From contig NZ_JAELTN010000022.1 in NCBI RefSeq assembly GCF_016428855.1, positions 1-64,000 of the forward strand: a stretch of DNA of 64,000 nucleotides, in the 5' to 3' direction. Position 1 is the first letter of the stretch, and each line of letters begins with the position of its first letter. The notes under the pieces were generated by a model. The model saw nothing but the letters and a program-made list of their open reading frames with translations. It ran no database searches and was not told the origin of the DNA. This DNA comes from Pedobacter sp. ASV28 (lineage in GTDB: Bacteria; Bacteroidota; Bacteroidia; Sphingobacteriales; Sphingobacteriaceae). Positions 34,056 through 43,186 of this stretch are shown here, piece after piece. The translations under genes and the position numbers were made by a program.

Positions 34056-35042
34056 ATGAAGATACTTTACGCCATACAGGGAACTGGAAATGGACACGTG
34101 AGCCGGGCAAGAGAAATTGTTCCCTTATTACAGCAATATGGCGAGCTAGATCTGCTGATTTCTGGCACACAGGTAGATGTGAAATTAACGCAGGAAGTCA
34201 AATACCAACTACATGGTTTTAGTTTTGTGTTTGGCAAAAAGGGCGGGGTAGATCATTACCAGACTTGGAAGAATATGGATTTGTTCCAGTTCAGAAAAGA
34301 CATGAAGTCTCTTCCATTAGAGGACTATAACCTCATTTTAAACGATTTTGAGCCGATCACAGCTTGGGCTTGTCGTAGCCGAGGAATTGAAAGTGTGTCG
34401 TTAAGCCATCAGGCTTCGTTCAAATCAAAAAAGGTTCCCCGGCCAAAAACGATCGATTGGGGGAAGCTCATCTTAAGCAGATATGCCCCTACTACGCATC
34501 ATATTGGTTTTCATTTCGATAGGTATGATGATTTTATTTATACACCCGTAATCAGAAGCGAAATACGAAAGCTGAATCCTGAAAACTTGGGTCACTATAC
34601 CGTGTACCTGCCAGCTATTGACGATAAAGATCTGGTGAAACTATTAAAAGAAATACCAGAGGTGAAATGGGAAGTTTTTTCAAAGCATACCAAGATCGCC
34701 TATAATGATGGAAATGTTTTTGTAGAGCCTGTTAATAACGAGAAATTCAACCAAAGTATGGCCAGCTGCGAGGGTTTGTTTACGGGTGGTGGTTTCGAAG
34801 GACCAGCAGAAGCCTTGTACTTGGGGAAAAAACTGTTAGTGGCCCCTATGCGGTTTCAGTACGAACAGCAGTGCAATGCCTATGCGCTCAAACAATTTGG
34901 CCTGCCAGTTATTTGGGGAAGCAATAAAGATTGGCTAAGCACTTTAAGAACGTTTGTTAGGGAACCACAAGTACACCAATTTCATTTTCCAGATGAAACA
35001 GCTTCAATAATTGCACATACAGTAAATACTTTTGCCAGATAA
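34056..35042 (+). CDS. MurG-like GT-B glycosyltransferase
   Basis: 328 residues. GTGNGHVSRAREIVPLL at about 9-25 is the glycine-rich acceptor and phosphate loop of MurG-type enzymes. GLFTGGGFEGPAEALYLGKKLLVAP near 240-265 is the donor-binding motif. It should transfer a sugar from a UDP-sugar onto a lipid carrier or lipid. It is co-directional with the LpxH-like gene, so the two may act in one glycolipid pathway. Confidence 0.84.
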   Translation: MKILYAIQGTGNGHVSRAREIVPLLQQYGELDLLISGTQVDVKLTQEVKYQLHGFSFVFGKKGGVDHYQTWKNMDLFQFRKDMKSLPLEDYNLILNDFEPITAWACRSRGIESVSLSHQASFKSKKVPRPKTIDWGKLILSRYAPTTHHIGFHFDRYDDFIYTPVIRSEIRKLNPENLGHYTVYLPAIDDKDLVKLLKEIPEVKWEVFSKHTKIAYNDGNVFVEPVNNEKFNQSMASCEGLFTGGGFEGPAEALYLGKKLLVAPMRFQYEQQCNAYALKQFGLPVIWGSNKDWLSTLRTFVREPQVHQFHFPDETASIIAHTVNTFAR

Positions 35043-35072
35043 ATTTCTTTACTTTGCCATGGTATAATTGGC

Positions 35073-36050
35073 ATGATCAATCAGTTTCGAAATTTAAATC
35101 CTATTAACCTGCTGCTATTGGCGGGATACACTGTTTTTATGCGTTTGGCAATATATTTAAATTTGCCGGACGCCCTTAGTTTCGAAATTTTAGAGTCCTA
35201 TACCAAGCTTTTTATCCACTTTTCAATCGCTCCGCTGTCGCCAACAGCGAACGTTTTCCTGGCTACGGTAATCGTTTTTGTGCAAGCATTGATATTTAAT
35301 AGGATTGTAAATAACCATACACTGTTGGCAAAGCCAAGCTATTTACCGGCATTATTGTACATCACCGGATCGAGTCTGTTCCTACAGTTTCTGGTGCTCA
35401 GTCCTACCTTGATTTGTAACTTTCTCCTCATTATCATTATAGATAAGTTTTTAAAACTGTCTAAAATGCCCAATGCCATGTCTATTATGTTTGATGTAGG
35501 GATGTTGATTGCCATAGGTACCCTAATTTATTTTCCTTTTATCATGCTCTTAACCATGTTATGGTTGAGTTTGCTTATGTATAGGCCTTTTAATTGGCGC
35601 GAATGGGTGTCGGGCATTATTGGCTTCTTGACCATATTCTTGTTTGTGGCCGTACTGTATTACTGGAATGATAACATTCACCGTTTTATAGATATATGGC
35701 AGCCCCTTACCAACAAGTTCCCTAGTAACCTACAGATCAACTATAACGATTACCTGGTACTGATCCCGGTAGGCATTATTATGATCCTGGCCGTTTTACA
35801 GCTGAGGGAAAATTTCTTTCGAAGCTTTATCAGTACCAGAAAAGCATTTCAAATGTTGTTTTTTATGTTTTTGGTCAGCCTGGTCAGTTTTTATACGAAA
35901 CCCGGCGTTTCGGTAAACCACTTTTTGTTGTGCGTGGCGCCTGGAGCCATATTGTTGGCCTATTATTTTTCCAATGCAAAAAAACGTTGGTTTTACGAGA
36001 GTTTGTTTGTGGTTCTGGTGCTTTGCATCCAGTACTTTTTGTTTGTTTAA
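35073..36050 (+). CDS. DUF6427 family membrane protein
   Basis: 325 residues with about nine transmembrane segments. The N-terminus INQFRNLNPINLLLLAGYTVFMRL and the central YRPFNWREWVSGIIGF are characteristic of Bacteroidetes DUF6427. Function unknown. It follows the glycosyltransferase gene by 30 bases and may belong to that operon. Confidence 0.85.
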   Translation: MINQFRNLNPINLLLLAGYTVFMRLAIYLNLPDALSFEILESYTKLFIHFSIAPLSPTANVFLATVIVFVQALIFNRIVNNHTLLAKPSYLPALLYITGSSLFLQFLVLSPTLICNFLLIIIIDKFLKLSKMPNAMSIMFDVGMLIAIGTLIYFPFIMLLTMLWLSLLMYRPFNWREWVSGIIGFLTIFLFVAVLYYWNDNIHRFIDIWQPLTNKFPSNLQINYNDYLVLIPVGIIMILAVLQLRENFFRSFISTRKAFQMLFFMFLVSLVSFYTKPGVSVNHFLLCVAPGAILLAYYFSNAKKRWFYESLFVVLVLCIQYFLFV

Positions 36051-36093
36051 CCTTTTTTAACAAATTGGCACGTCGAAACTTGTCAAAGATTAA

Positions 36094-36101
36094 TAGCTTT
36101 G
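36094..36101 (+). promoter_or_regulatory. Bacteroidetes -7 box upstream of coaX
   Basis: TAGCTTTG fits TAnnTTTG. It lies 67 bases before the coaX ATG and 5 bases before the leader ORF. The -33 spacing is not standard. Confidence 0.4.
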
Positions 36102-36105
36102 TGGC

Positions 36106-36168
36106 ATGAAACTAGTAATGCTGTTTCTTTCAATTCGTAATTTGTGGTTTGATCATGTTGATATTTAA
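36106..36168 (+). CDS. 20-codon leader ORF coupled to coaX
   Basis: ATG AAA CTA through TAA: 20 residues (MKLVMLFLSIRNLWFDHVDI). Its stop overlaps the coaX start as TAATG, sharing one base. This is the geometry of translational coupling. There is no evidence that it is translated other than this. Confidence 0.35.
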   Translation: MKLVMLFLSIRNLWFDHVDI

Positions 36169-36905
36169 TGCATAATCTGGTAATAGATATTGGCAATACC
36201 TATAGTAAACTGGCGGTCTTTGATCAAAAAGAACTCATTTATTTCGAGCAACTGGGCAAGATAGACCAACCATATTTAATAGAAATAATCGCAAAATATA
36301 AAATTGAAAATGCAACCATTTCTAGCGTAAGTGATAATATTAGTGAAATAGAGCACTTGTTGAAAGAGAAATTGAATTATACCCGTTTCACTACGGCCAT
36401 AACAAGCGGCGTAAAAAACAACTATAAAAGTCCGGAAACATTGGGTTTAGATAGGTGGGCCAAGGTAATTGCGGCACATTATTTATATCGGGGCATAAAC
36501 TGTTTAATGATTGATGCGGGCACCTGCATTACCTATGATATACTCAATGCCCAAAATGAATACTTCGGCGGAAGTATAAGTTTAGGGCTGAACATGCGTT
36601 TTAAAGCTTTGAACCATTATACTGAAAGATTGCCTTTGGTGCAATGGGATAAAAGTGAGGAAGAGATCCCCTTGGGGGCCGATACGGAAACTTCGATAAA
36701 GAATGGGGTATTGCGGGGTGCCTTAAATGAAGTGGAAGGATTTATACAACAGGCCAATAGGGAGAATAAAGATTTAAAAGTAATTTTAACGGGGGGTGAT
36801 GCGGTTTTTTTGAACAAGCAATTAAAAAATAGCATATTTGCCGCCCAAATAATACATGAACCATATTTGGTTTTAAAAGGATTGAATGAAGTTATTATAC
36901 GATAA
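36168..36905 (+). CDS. coaX: Type III pantothenate kinase
   Basis: 245 residues. CoaX phosphorylates pantothenate, the first step of CoA synthesis, and needs a monovalent cation. The phosphate-binding motif is VIDIGNTYSKL (Asp7, Asn10, Thr11), and LGLDRWAKVIAA and MIDAGTCITYDIL carry catalytic and ATP-binding residues, the latter with Asp and Thr. GGSISLGLNMRFKAL is the family's third block. Followed one base later by an outer-membrane protein gene. Confidence 0.95.
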   Translation: MHNLVIDIGNTYSKLAVFDQKELIYFEQLGKIDQPYLIEIIAKYKIENATISSVSDNISEIEHLLKEKLNYTRFTTAITSGVKNNYKSPETLGLDRWAKVIAAHYLYRGINCLMIDAGTCITYDILNAQNEYFGGSISLGLNMRFKALNHYTERLPLVQWDKSEEEIPLGADTETSIKNGVLRGALNEVEGFIQQANRENKDLKVILTGGDAVFLNKQLKNSIFAAQIIHEPYLVLKGLNEVIIR

Positions 36906-36906
36906 A

Positions 36907-38214
36907 ATGAACCATAAATTAAGATACATATACCTTGCATTCTTGCTATTGATAGGCTCAGCTGCGGTAGCACAGATAACGGTACAATCTCCATATTCAA
37001 AATTTGGTATTGGTAACATCCAGGGTTCCTTATTGCCGCAACTAAGGTCTATGGGAGGAATATCTGCAGGTGTTTTCAAAACAAGCTATATCAACAATAT
37101 TAATATGCAAAATCCTGCCTCTTATGCAGGAATTAATTTAACTACCCTAGATATAGGCATGTCGGGAAGCTTTACGCAACTTAAAAGCGGAAGTTTATCA
37201 GAAAATAGTTTTAACTCTTCGTTAAGCCATGTGGCTATGGCATTTCCCATTTCCTTAAAATCTGCGTTAAGCGTGGGCATACTGCCTTATTCGGAGTTGG
37301 GTTACAACTTCAAAAATACGATGAGCGTAGGCACTACAACCGATAATACCAAAACTGTAGATTATATCTATGCAGGTGAGGGTGGTTTGTCAAAAGCATA
37401 TTTGGGTTATGGGATACAATTTGGCGATCATTTTAGGGTAGGTGCTAACTTGGAATACTTGTTTGGTAACCTGATACAGAGCAGGTCTACGGAATATGTA
37501 AATGAAGTAGGGGCCATAAACTCGCGTAACCAAGTTAAAAATAGTGTATATGGCTTGAATTTTAGCTATGGTGTGCAATATGATTTCCGATTGGATAACA
37601 AGACCGCTTTGGTAATAGGTTATTCTGGATCTTCATCTTCGAATCTAAATTCGGAAAGAAGCCAGTACATTACGCAATACCTTAAAAATTCCGTTGGTGA
37701 AGAGCTTACCGCTTTAGATACCTTGGAATTTAGCGAAGGTGCCAAAACCAAATTGAAATTACCATTGATCCACAATTTTGGATTTACCGTACAAAGAGAC
37801 AATAAATGGGTGGTAGGAGCAGATTACCGCATGGGGAAATGGTCTGGCCTTTCCATTGCTGGTGTTAACCAAAACCTTCAGGACACTTATGGTTTCTCTG
37901 TTGGTGGCCAGTTTACGCCAGACATTACGGCCATCAATGGCTATTTTAAAAGGGTAGACTATCGTTTGGGCTTTGCCTATGATAAAACCTATATCCAAAT
38001 GAATAATCAGGATGTGAAACAGATGGCGATTACATTTGGCTTGGGCTTGCCACTATCTTCTTATGCCCGTTCATCATTCTATAAGATGAATGTTTCTGCA
38101 GAATTGGGCAGAAGGGGCAAGGCAAGCAATGGGTTGTTACAGGAGCAGTACCTTAACCTACGTTTAGGTTTTATGTTGAATGATAAGTGGTTTCAAAGGT
38201 TTAAATTTGATTAA
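36907..38214 (+). CDS. Outer membrane beta-barrel protein
   Basis: 435 residues from the ATG at 36907, just after the coaX stop; an in-frame ATG at 36886 would overlap coaX. A signal peptide (IYLAFLLLIGSAAVAQ) is followed by alternating polar and hydrophobic strands typical of a Bacteroidetes outer-membrane channel or porin-like protein (SPYSKFGIGNIQG at the start, ending FMLNDKWFQRFKFD). Function unknown. It is in the same run as coaX and lptC, which suggests an envelope role. Confidence 0.85.
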   Translation: MNHKLRYIYLAFLLLIGSAAVAQITVQSPYSKFGIGNIQGSLLPQLRSMGGISAGVFKTSYINNINMQNPASYAGINLTTLDIGMSGSFTQLKSGSLSENSFNSSLSHVAMAFPISLKSALSVGILPYSELGYNFKNTMSVGTTTDNTKTVDYIYAGEGGLSKAYLGYGIQFGDHFRVGANLEYLFGNLIQSRSTEYVNEVGAINSRNQVKNSVYGLNFSYGVQYDFRLDNKTALVIGYSGSSSSNLNSERSQYITQYLKNSVGEELTALDTLEFSEGAKTKLKLPLIHNFGFTVQRDNKWVVGADYRMGKWSGLSIAGVNQNLQDTYGFSVGGQFTPDITAINGYFKRVDYRLGFAYDKTYIQMNNQDVKQMAITFGLGLPLSSYARSSFYKMNVSAELGRRGKASNGLLQEQYLNLRLGFMLNDKWFQRFKFD

Positions 38215-38246
38215 CTTTTGCAACTTTGCTTAAATCTATAGAACAG

Positions 38247-38819
38247 ATGGAAGCTTTTAAGGTCAGATCGACATTATTATTAATCATTTCTTTTGCACTA
38301 TGCCTAATAGCTTGTGAAGGTGATGACCTGAAAAAAGTAAGTGCAATTTCCGCAAAAAAAATTACCCTGAGCAAAGACCGTTCTTATGGTGTAGAGGTAA
38401 TCTATAGCGATTCGGCAAAGGTGAAGGCCAAAGGCTTTGCCCCTATACTCGATAAGGTAACACCTTCGCAAGGTTTGGCTTATAGCGAAATGCCGAAAGG
38501 CGTGAAAATCGATTTTTATGACGAGAACCTCAAGTCAAAGGGAAGTATAAAGTCAGATTACGCCATCAATAAGGAAACAGAAAAGCTCACCATTTTCAGA
38601 AAAAATGTAGTGGTAGTCAGTGCGAACATGACGTTTACTACAGATGAGCTCATCTGGGATGAAAATAAGCGTATGTATTTTTCGCCAGCAGGTACCTTGA
38701 CCACTAAAGATGGAAATATTGTAAACGGGACAAGCTTCTCCGCTCCGCAGGATTTTAGTACATATAACATTGTTTTGCCATCGGCAGAAGCATATTTAAA
38801 AGGTGGTTTGACCCAATAA
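38247..38819 (+). CDS. lptC: LPS export protein LptC
   Basis: 190 residues from the ATG at 38247 (a TTG at 38226 is unlikely). A lipoprotein-like N-terminus (LLLIISFALCLIAC) replaces the E. coli membrane anchor. The rest is the LptC beta-jellyroll (SYGVEVIYSDSAKVKAKGFAPIL, then GSIKSDYAINKETEKLTIFRKNV). It would pass lipopolysaccharide from the LptBFG transporter to LptA. Bacteroidetes LptC is usually a lipoprotein like this. It lies between an outer-membrane protein and a PpiD-like foldase, an envelope operon context. Confidence 0.86.
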   Translation: MEAFKVRSTLLLIISFALCLIACEGDDLKKVSAISAKKITLSKDRSYGVEVIYSDSAKVKAKGFAPILDKVTPSQGLAYSEMPKGVKIDFYDENLKSKGSIKSDYAINKETEKLTIFRKNVVVVSANMTFTTDELIWDENKRMYFSPAGTLTTKDGNIVNGTSFSAPQDFSTYNIVLPSAEAYLKGGLTQ

Positions 38820-38950
38820 TTAGCGACTTTTCTTTGCTTCTATCTGCTTAATATTCAAGATAAAAAACAATTAAAATTTAATATTTTCTAATTAGTTTCA
38901 AATTTGTATCTTGCGCCCTCTTAAAATAAAAGTTAAAATAAAAGAATAAT

Positions 38951-41050
38951 ATGGGATTAATGACTTTCATGCGTACCAAAATGGGCTATTTTTTGGTTGG
39001 GGGTATCGCAGTAGTATTGGCGTTATTTGTTTTAGAACCATTATTGCAACAAGGTGGTGCAATATGGGGAGCATCATCAAGAACCGTAGTAGGAAGTATT
39101 GATGGTAAAGAAGTGAAGTATGACGAGTTCAACGCCAAGGTTGACCAAACAGTTGCCCAGTTTAAGCAACAATATGGCGGAGTAATGAATCCTCAAATGC
39201 AGGCAATGGCGGTAGACCAAGCTTGGCAGTCTGAAATAGCAGGTATAATTTTGGGCAAAGAGTTTGACCGTGTTGGTCTGACTGTTTCGGCCGATGAGCT
39301 TTATGATCTGGTACAAGGTAAAAAACCAAGCCCTTTAATCCTGCAATACTTCGGAAACCCACAAACTGGGGAGTTCGATAGGGCTGCGGTAATGAATTCC
39401 TTGAAATCTAAATCTAAAGATCCAAACCTTAGCAAGCAATGGGGCTTGTTAGAAACCGAGATCGAAAGGCAAGCACTGCAGCAAAAATATACCAAGTTAA
39501 TCAGTAACTCTGTATACGTAACTACATTAGAAGCTAATGATGAATATATTAACCGGAATAAGTTGGTTAATTTCAAATATGTTAATTTAGACTATAGCTC
39601 AATTTTAGATGCCAATGTGAAATTGACAGATGCAGATTATAAGGAATACTATGACGCAAATAAAAAGCGTTTTGACAATCCACAAGAAACAAGAGATTTT
39701 CAGTATGTGTCTTTCGGTATACAGCCAACAGCTGCTGATACTGCGATTGTTAAAAGTCAGGTAGAAAAATTGGCGTCTGATTTTAGAATTACCCCTAACG
39801 ATTCTCTATTTGCAGCGAATAACTCTGATGTGAAAATTCCATATGCTTACATAGGCAAAGGAAAGTTGGATGCCGCAGTTGATTCTGTGATCTTTAACTA
39901 TCCGATTGGAAGTTTCTATGGGCCTAAATTTTCAGGAAATTCTTACAAATTAGTTAAGGTGGTAGATAGCCGTTATTCGCCAGATTCGGTAAAAGCAAGT
40001 CATATCCTAATTGATCCTAGTAAAGTAGGTGGTGATGCCAAAGCATTCAAATTGGCAGATTCATTAAAAAAATTAGCACAGTCGGGAAGTAACTTTGGTG
40101 ACTTGGCTAAACAATATAGTGTTGACGGGTCTAAAGACAGTGGTGGAGAATTGGGCACATTTGGCCGTGGGGCTATGGTAGCCGCATTTGAAAATGCCGC
40201 TTTTGATGGTAAACCAGGTGATATTAAAGTAGTAAGGTCGCAATTTGGTGTACATGTTATCAAAATTGAAAAACAAGTAGGTTCATCTAAAGTAGTGAAA
40301 CTGGCCTATATTGAAAAAACATTAGCACCTAGCCAAAAAACCAGGGATGCAGCTTACAAGAAAGCCAATGCTTTCCTAAGTGAGGTTAAATCTGATAATT
40401 TTAGTGCTTTGGCTCAAAAACAAGGCTATAATGTTGCCTTGGCAGATAGAATTACCAGTACACAAGGTTATGCTCCAGGTTTGGATAATCCTCGCCAGCT
40501 GATTAGAGATATTTATGCCGCGGATAAAGGAAAAGTGTTGCCTCAGGTATATAATATGGATAATGCCTATGTAGTGGCACAGCTAACGAGCATTAAACCA
40601 AAAGGACAATTGTCTTTAGAGGATGTAAAAAAACAAATTGAGCCACAAGTACTGAGCGCTAAAAAAGGTAAACTTTTATCTGAGAAATTGGAGAAGGCCT
40701 TAGCTGGGTCTGCTAATATAGAGGCTGTGGCCCAAAAAGTAGGAAAAGCAGTTGCTCCGGTTCAGAATATGGTATTCGCTAACCCAATTATACCTGGCTT
40801 ATCCCAAGAAAATAAGGTTGTGGGTGCAGTTTTTGGTTCACAGGTAGGTAAATTATCTAAAGTCATTACTGGCGAAAGAGGCGTATATGTATTTACTGTT
40901 GATGGTTTTACCAATCCAGCTCCATTGGCGAATACTTTCAAACAAAAAGAAACAATGTTGACGAATATCAGTCAACGTTCTCTAGGCAGTGCTTTTCAAG
41001 CGCTACAAGAGAAAAGCGATATAAAAGACAATAGGGTGAAATTCTATTAA
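38951..41050 (+). CDS. PpiD/SurA-like peptidylprolyl isomerase foldase
   Basis: 699 residues. One N-terminal transmembrane segment (about 12-31) anchors it in the inner membrane. SurA N-terminal-type helices follow (GSIDGKEVKYDEFNAKVDQT...). A parvulin PPIC domain lies at about 347-440 (KASHILIDPSK ... FGDLAKQYSVDGS ... GGELGTFGRGAMVAAFENAAF). It assists folding of outer-membrane and exported proteins in the periplasm. The gene is followed by a strong terminator. Confidence 0.93.
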   Translation: MGLMTFMRTKMGYFLVGGIAVVLALFVLEPLLQQGGAIWGASSRTVVGSIDGKEVKYDEFNAKVDQTVAQFKQQYGGVMNPQMQAMAVDQAWQSEIAGIILGKEFDRVGLTVSADELYDLVQGKKPSPLILQYFGNPQTGEFDRAAVMNSLKSKSKDPNLSKQWGLLETEIERQALQQKYTKLISNSVYVTTLEANDEYINRNKLVNFKYVNLDYSSILDANVKLTDADYKEYYDANKKRFDNPQETRDFQYVSFGIQPTAADTAIVKSQVEKLASDFRITPNDSLFAANNSDVKIPYAYIGKGKLDAAVDSVIFNYPIGSFYGPKFSGNSYKLVKVVDSRYSPDSVKASHILIDPSKVGGDAKAFKLADSLKKLAQSGSNFGDLAKQYSVDGSKDSGGELGTFGRGAMVAAFENAAFDGKPGDIKVVRSQFGVHVIKIEKQVGSSKVVKLAYIEKTLAPSQKTRDAAYKKANAFLSEVKSDNFSALAQKQGYNVALADRITSTQGYAPGLDNPRQLIRDIYAADKGKVLPQVYNMDNAYVVAQLTSIKPKGQLSLEDVKKQIEPQVLSAKKGKLLSEKLEKALAGSANIEAVAQKVGKAVAPVQNMVFANPIIPGLSQENKVVGAVFGSQVGKLSKVITGERGVYVFTVDGFTNPAPLANTFKQKETMLTNISQRSLGSAFQALQEKSDIKDNRVKFY

Positions 41051-41070
41051 TCTTATTTACTTAACTTTGT

Positions 41071-41102
41071 AACCGTCCTTGCATTGCTAGGACGGTTTTT
41101 TT
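41071..41102 (+). terminator. Intrinsic terminator after the PpiD-type gene
   Basis: A 9-bp stem, AACCGTCCT with AGGACGGTT, then seven Ts to 41102. It starts 20 bases after the stop codon. Confidence 0.93.
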
Positions 41103-41153
41103 ATGAAAATGGTTATCATTTTGACTTTTTAATTTTCACTTTGACTTTGCATC

Positions 41154-41663
41154 ATGGATATTCAAGAGAACATTGTAAATAAGGTAGCGGCAAGTGGGCT
41201 GATTACGTTTAACCTAGAAGACTATTTGGCTAAAGGAGAGCGTTTAGTGTACGATATCAAAGACAATCTTTTTCATGGCCTGATTTTAAAGGAGCAAGAT
41301 TTTAGAGCTTTTGTAAAAGAACATGATTGGCAGCAATACACCCATAAGAATATCGCCATTACCTGTTCGGCCGATGCCATTGTTCCCACATGGGCCTATA
41401 TGCTATTGGCAAACAAGATGAAGCCCTATGCAGATGAAATTGTATTCGGATCATTGGAAACATTAGAAACGGTATTGTTCTCTAAGGCGTTAAGTAAAAT
41501 AGATATAGGTAGTTTTGAAGGACAAAGGGTTGTGGTAAAGGGATGTGGAGATATACCTGTTTCAGCTTATGTAGAAATTACAAACCTGTTAACTCCGGTT
41601 GTGAAAAGTATAATGTATGGAGAACCCTGTTCTACCGTGCCAATTTATAAACGAAAAGACTAA
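41154..41663 (+). CDS. DUF2480 family protein
   Basis: 169 residues. NKVAASGLITFNLEDYL, DWQQYTHKNIAITCSADAIVPTWAYMLLA and VVVKGCGDIPVSAYVEIT are the landmarks of this Bacteroidetes-restricted family. Function unknown. The stop is 39 bases before the DUF3108 gene, so the two may be co-transcribed. Confidence 0.88.
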   Translation: MDIQENIVNKVAASGLITFNLEDYLAKGERLVYDIKDNLFHGLILKEQDFRAFVKEHDWQQYTHKNIAITCSADAIVPTWAYMLLANKMKPYADEIVFGSLETLETVLFSKALSKIDIGSFEGQRVVVKGCGDIPVSAYVEITNLLTPVVKSIMYGEPCSTVPIYKRKD

Positions 41664-41702
41664 AAGATATTTTTTTGGATTACTTTTTGTTTTAGGCAAA
41701 GC

Positions 41703-42476
41703 ATGAAGAGACTGACGTTAATATTTATTCTTATTGCAACATGCAAGCTTAGCTTTGCCCAAGAGCTTCCCTTAAAGAAAGAAAATGCCTTTAAAGAAGG
41801 GGAAATATTGACTTATAAGTTGAAATATGGTTTCATTACAGCCGCAGAAGCAACCATACAAGTCCAAGAGACCGACCTTAAGTTTGATAATAAGCCGACC
41901 TATAAGCTGGTAGTAGATGCAAAAACTTCTGGCACTTTTGATATTTTCTATAAAATAAGAGACCATTACGATTCCTATATTGATAAAGCTGATCTAACAC
42001 CTTATTTTTATCAGGAAGACATTAAAGAGGCCAGTTACCGTAGGCAGGATAAAGCCCGTTTTTACCAGGATACAAAAAAAGTGGTGGCCAATACGGGTAC
42101 TTTTACCACACCAACTACCCAAACGTTTGATCTGGTATCTGCCTATTATTTTGCGCGTAGTTTAGACATTTCAAAGCTCAAAATCAATGATACCTTTAAG
42201 CTGAATTATTTTTTGGGCGATGAAATATCTTCCCTTGAAATTCAATACATAGGAAAGGAAGTCGTCAAAAGTAAGTTAGGAAATATCAATTGTCTGAAAT
42301 TTAGCCCTTCAATCAAACCGGGTCGAATTTTTAAAAAGGATAGTAAATTGTACCTTTGGATAACGGACGACGGGAATAGGGTTCCTGTAAAGGCGCAGGT
42401 AGAGATTTTGGTTGGTTCTGTAACTTTAGAGATAAAATCAGCCGAAGGACTAAAATATCCGATAGGAAAAGGGTAA
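41703..42476 (+). CDS. DUF3108 domain secreted protein
   Basis: 257 residues with a signal peptide (KRLTLIFILIATCKLSFAQ). NAFKEGEILTYKLKYGFITAAEATI is the DUF3108 opening; beta-rich throughout. Probably periplasmic. Function unknown. Confidence 0.86.
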   Translation: MKRLTLIFILIATCKLSFAQELPLKKENAFKEGEILTYKLKYGFITAAEATIQVQETDLKFDNKPTYKLVVDAKTSGTFDIFYKIRDHYDSYIDKADLTPYFYQEDIKEASYRRQDKARFYQDTKKVVANTGTFTTPTTQTFDLVSAYYFARSLDISKLKINDTFKLNYFLGDEISSLEIQYIGKEVVKSKLGNINCLKFSPSIKPGRIFKKDSKLYLWITDDGNRVPVKAQVEILVGSVTLEIKSAEGLKYPIGKG

Positions 42477-42527
42477 TTGTTGAGGCTGGTTATTTGGTTA
42501 ATTGTTTTAATCGGTTAACTGTAAAAC

Positions 42528-42603
42528 TCAAACGATTAAACATAACTGTAATGATTTGGGATTAAGCAGCAATTAACCAATTACAGAGTTCAAACGATTA
42601 AAC
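42528..42603. repeat. 14-bp direct repeat pair
   Basis: TCAAACGATTAAAC occurs at 42528-42541 and at 42590-42603, and an inverted relative (GTTTTAATCG) lies just upstream. All are in the 134-base gap between the DUF3108 and DUF3109 genes. Confidence 0.6.
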
Positions 42604-42610
42604 GTAAAGA

Positions 42611-43177
42611 ATGATAGAAATACAAAGCACCTTATTGCATGAAGACTTGATTAATGAAGACTTCGTATGTAATTTAAATAAGTGCAAGGGAATTTGTTGT
42701 GTGGAAGGAGATGCTGGTGCGCCACTAGAAAAAGCTGAAACACAGATATTGGAGGATATTTATCCCCAGATAAAACACCTGTTAGCACCTAAGGGGATTG
42801 CGGCAATAGAACAATATGGTACTTCTGTAGTAGATGCCGATGGCGATTTGACCACACCTTGTGTAGATGGAAATAAAGAATGTGCCTATGTTACGTTCGA
42901 AAATGGCATAACCAAATGTGCTATTGAAAAAGCTTATGAGCAAGGCTTGGTGGACTGGAAGAAGCCGATCTCTTGTCATTTGTATCCCATCAGGATTACC
43001 CATTATCCTGAATTTGATGTGCTGAATTATGATAGATGGCATATCTGTAAAGACGCATGTACCTTTGGACGTGAACTTAAGGTTCCTGTTTATCAGTTTT
43101 TGAAAGAACCTTTGATTAGAAAATATGGTGCAGAGTGGTATGTCGATTTGGAAGATCATGTAGCTGAAAACTTCTAA
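42611..43177 (+). CDS. DUF3109 (YkgJ-type) cysteine-rich protein
   Basis: 188 residues. A cysteine cluster at C20, C25, C29 and C30 (VCNLNKCKGICCVEGDAG) with further Cys at TPCVDGNKECAY, KCAIEKAY, ISCHLYPIRI and HICKDAC. This is the DUF3109/YkgJ pattern, likely metal- or Fe-S-binding. Function unknown. It lies ten bases before the sugar aminotransferase start. Confidence 0.87.
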   Translation: MIEIQSTLLHEDLINEDFVCNLNKCKGICCVEGDAGAPLEKAETQILEDIYPQIKHLLAPKGIAAIEQYGTSVVDADGDLTTPCVDGNKECAYVTFENGITKCAIEKAYEQGLVDWKKPISCHLYPIRITHYPEFDVLNYDRWHICKDACTFGRELKVPVYQFLKEPLIRKYGAEWYVDLEDHVAENF

Positions 43178-43186
43178 TTGACAAAC

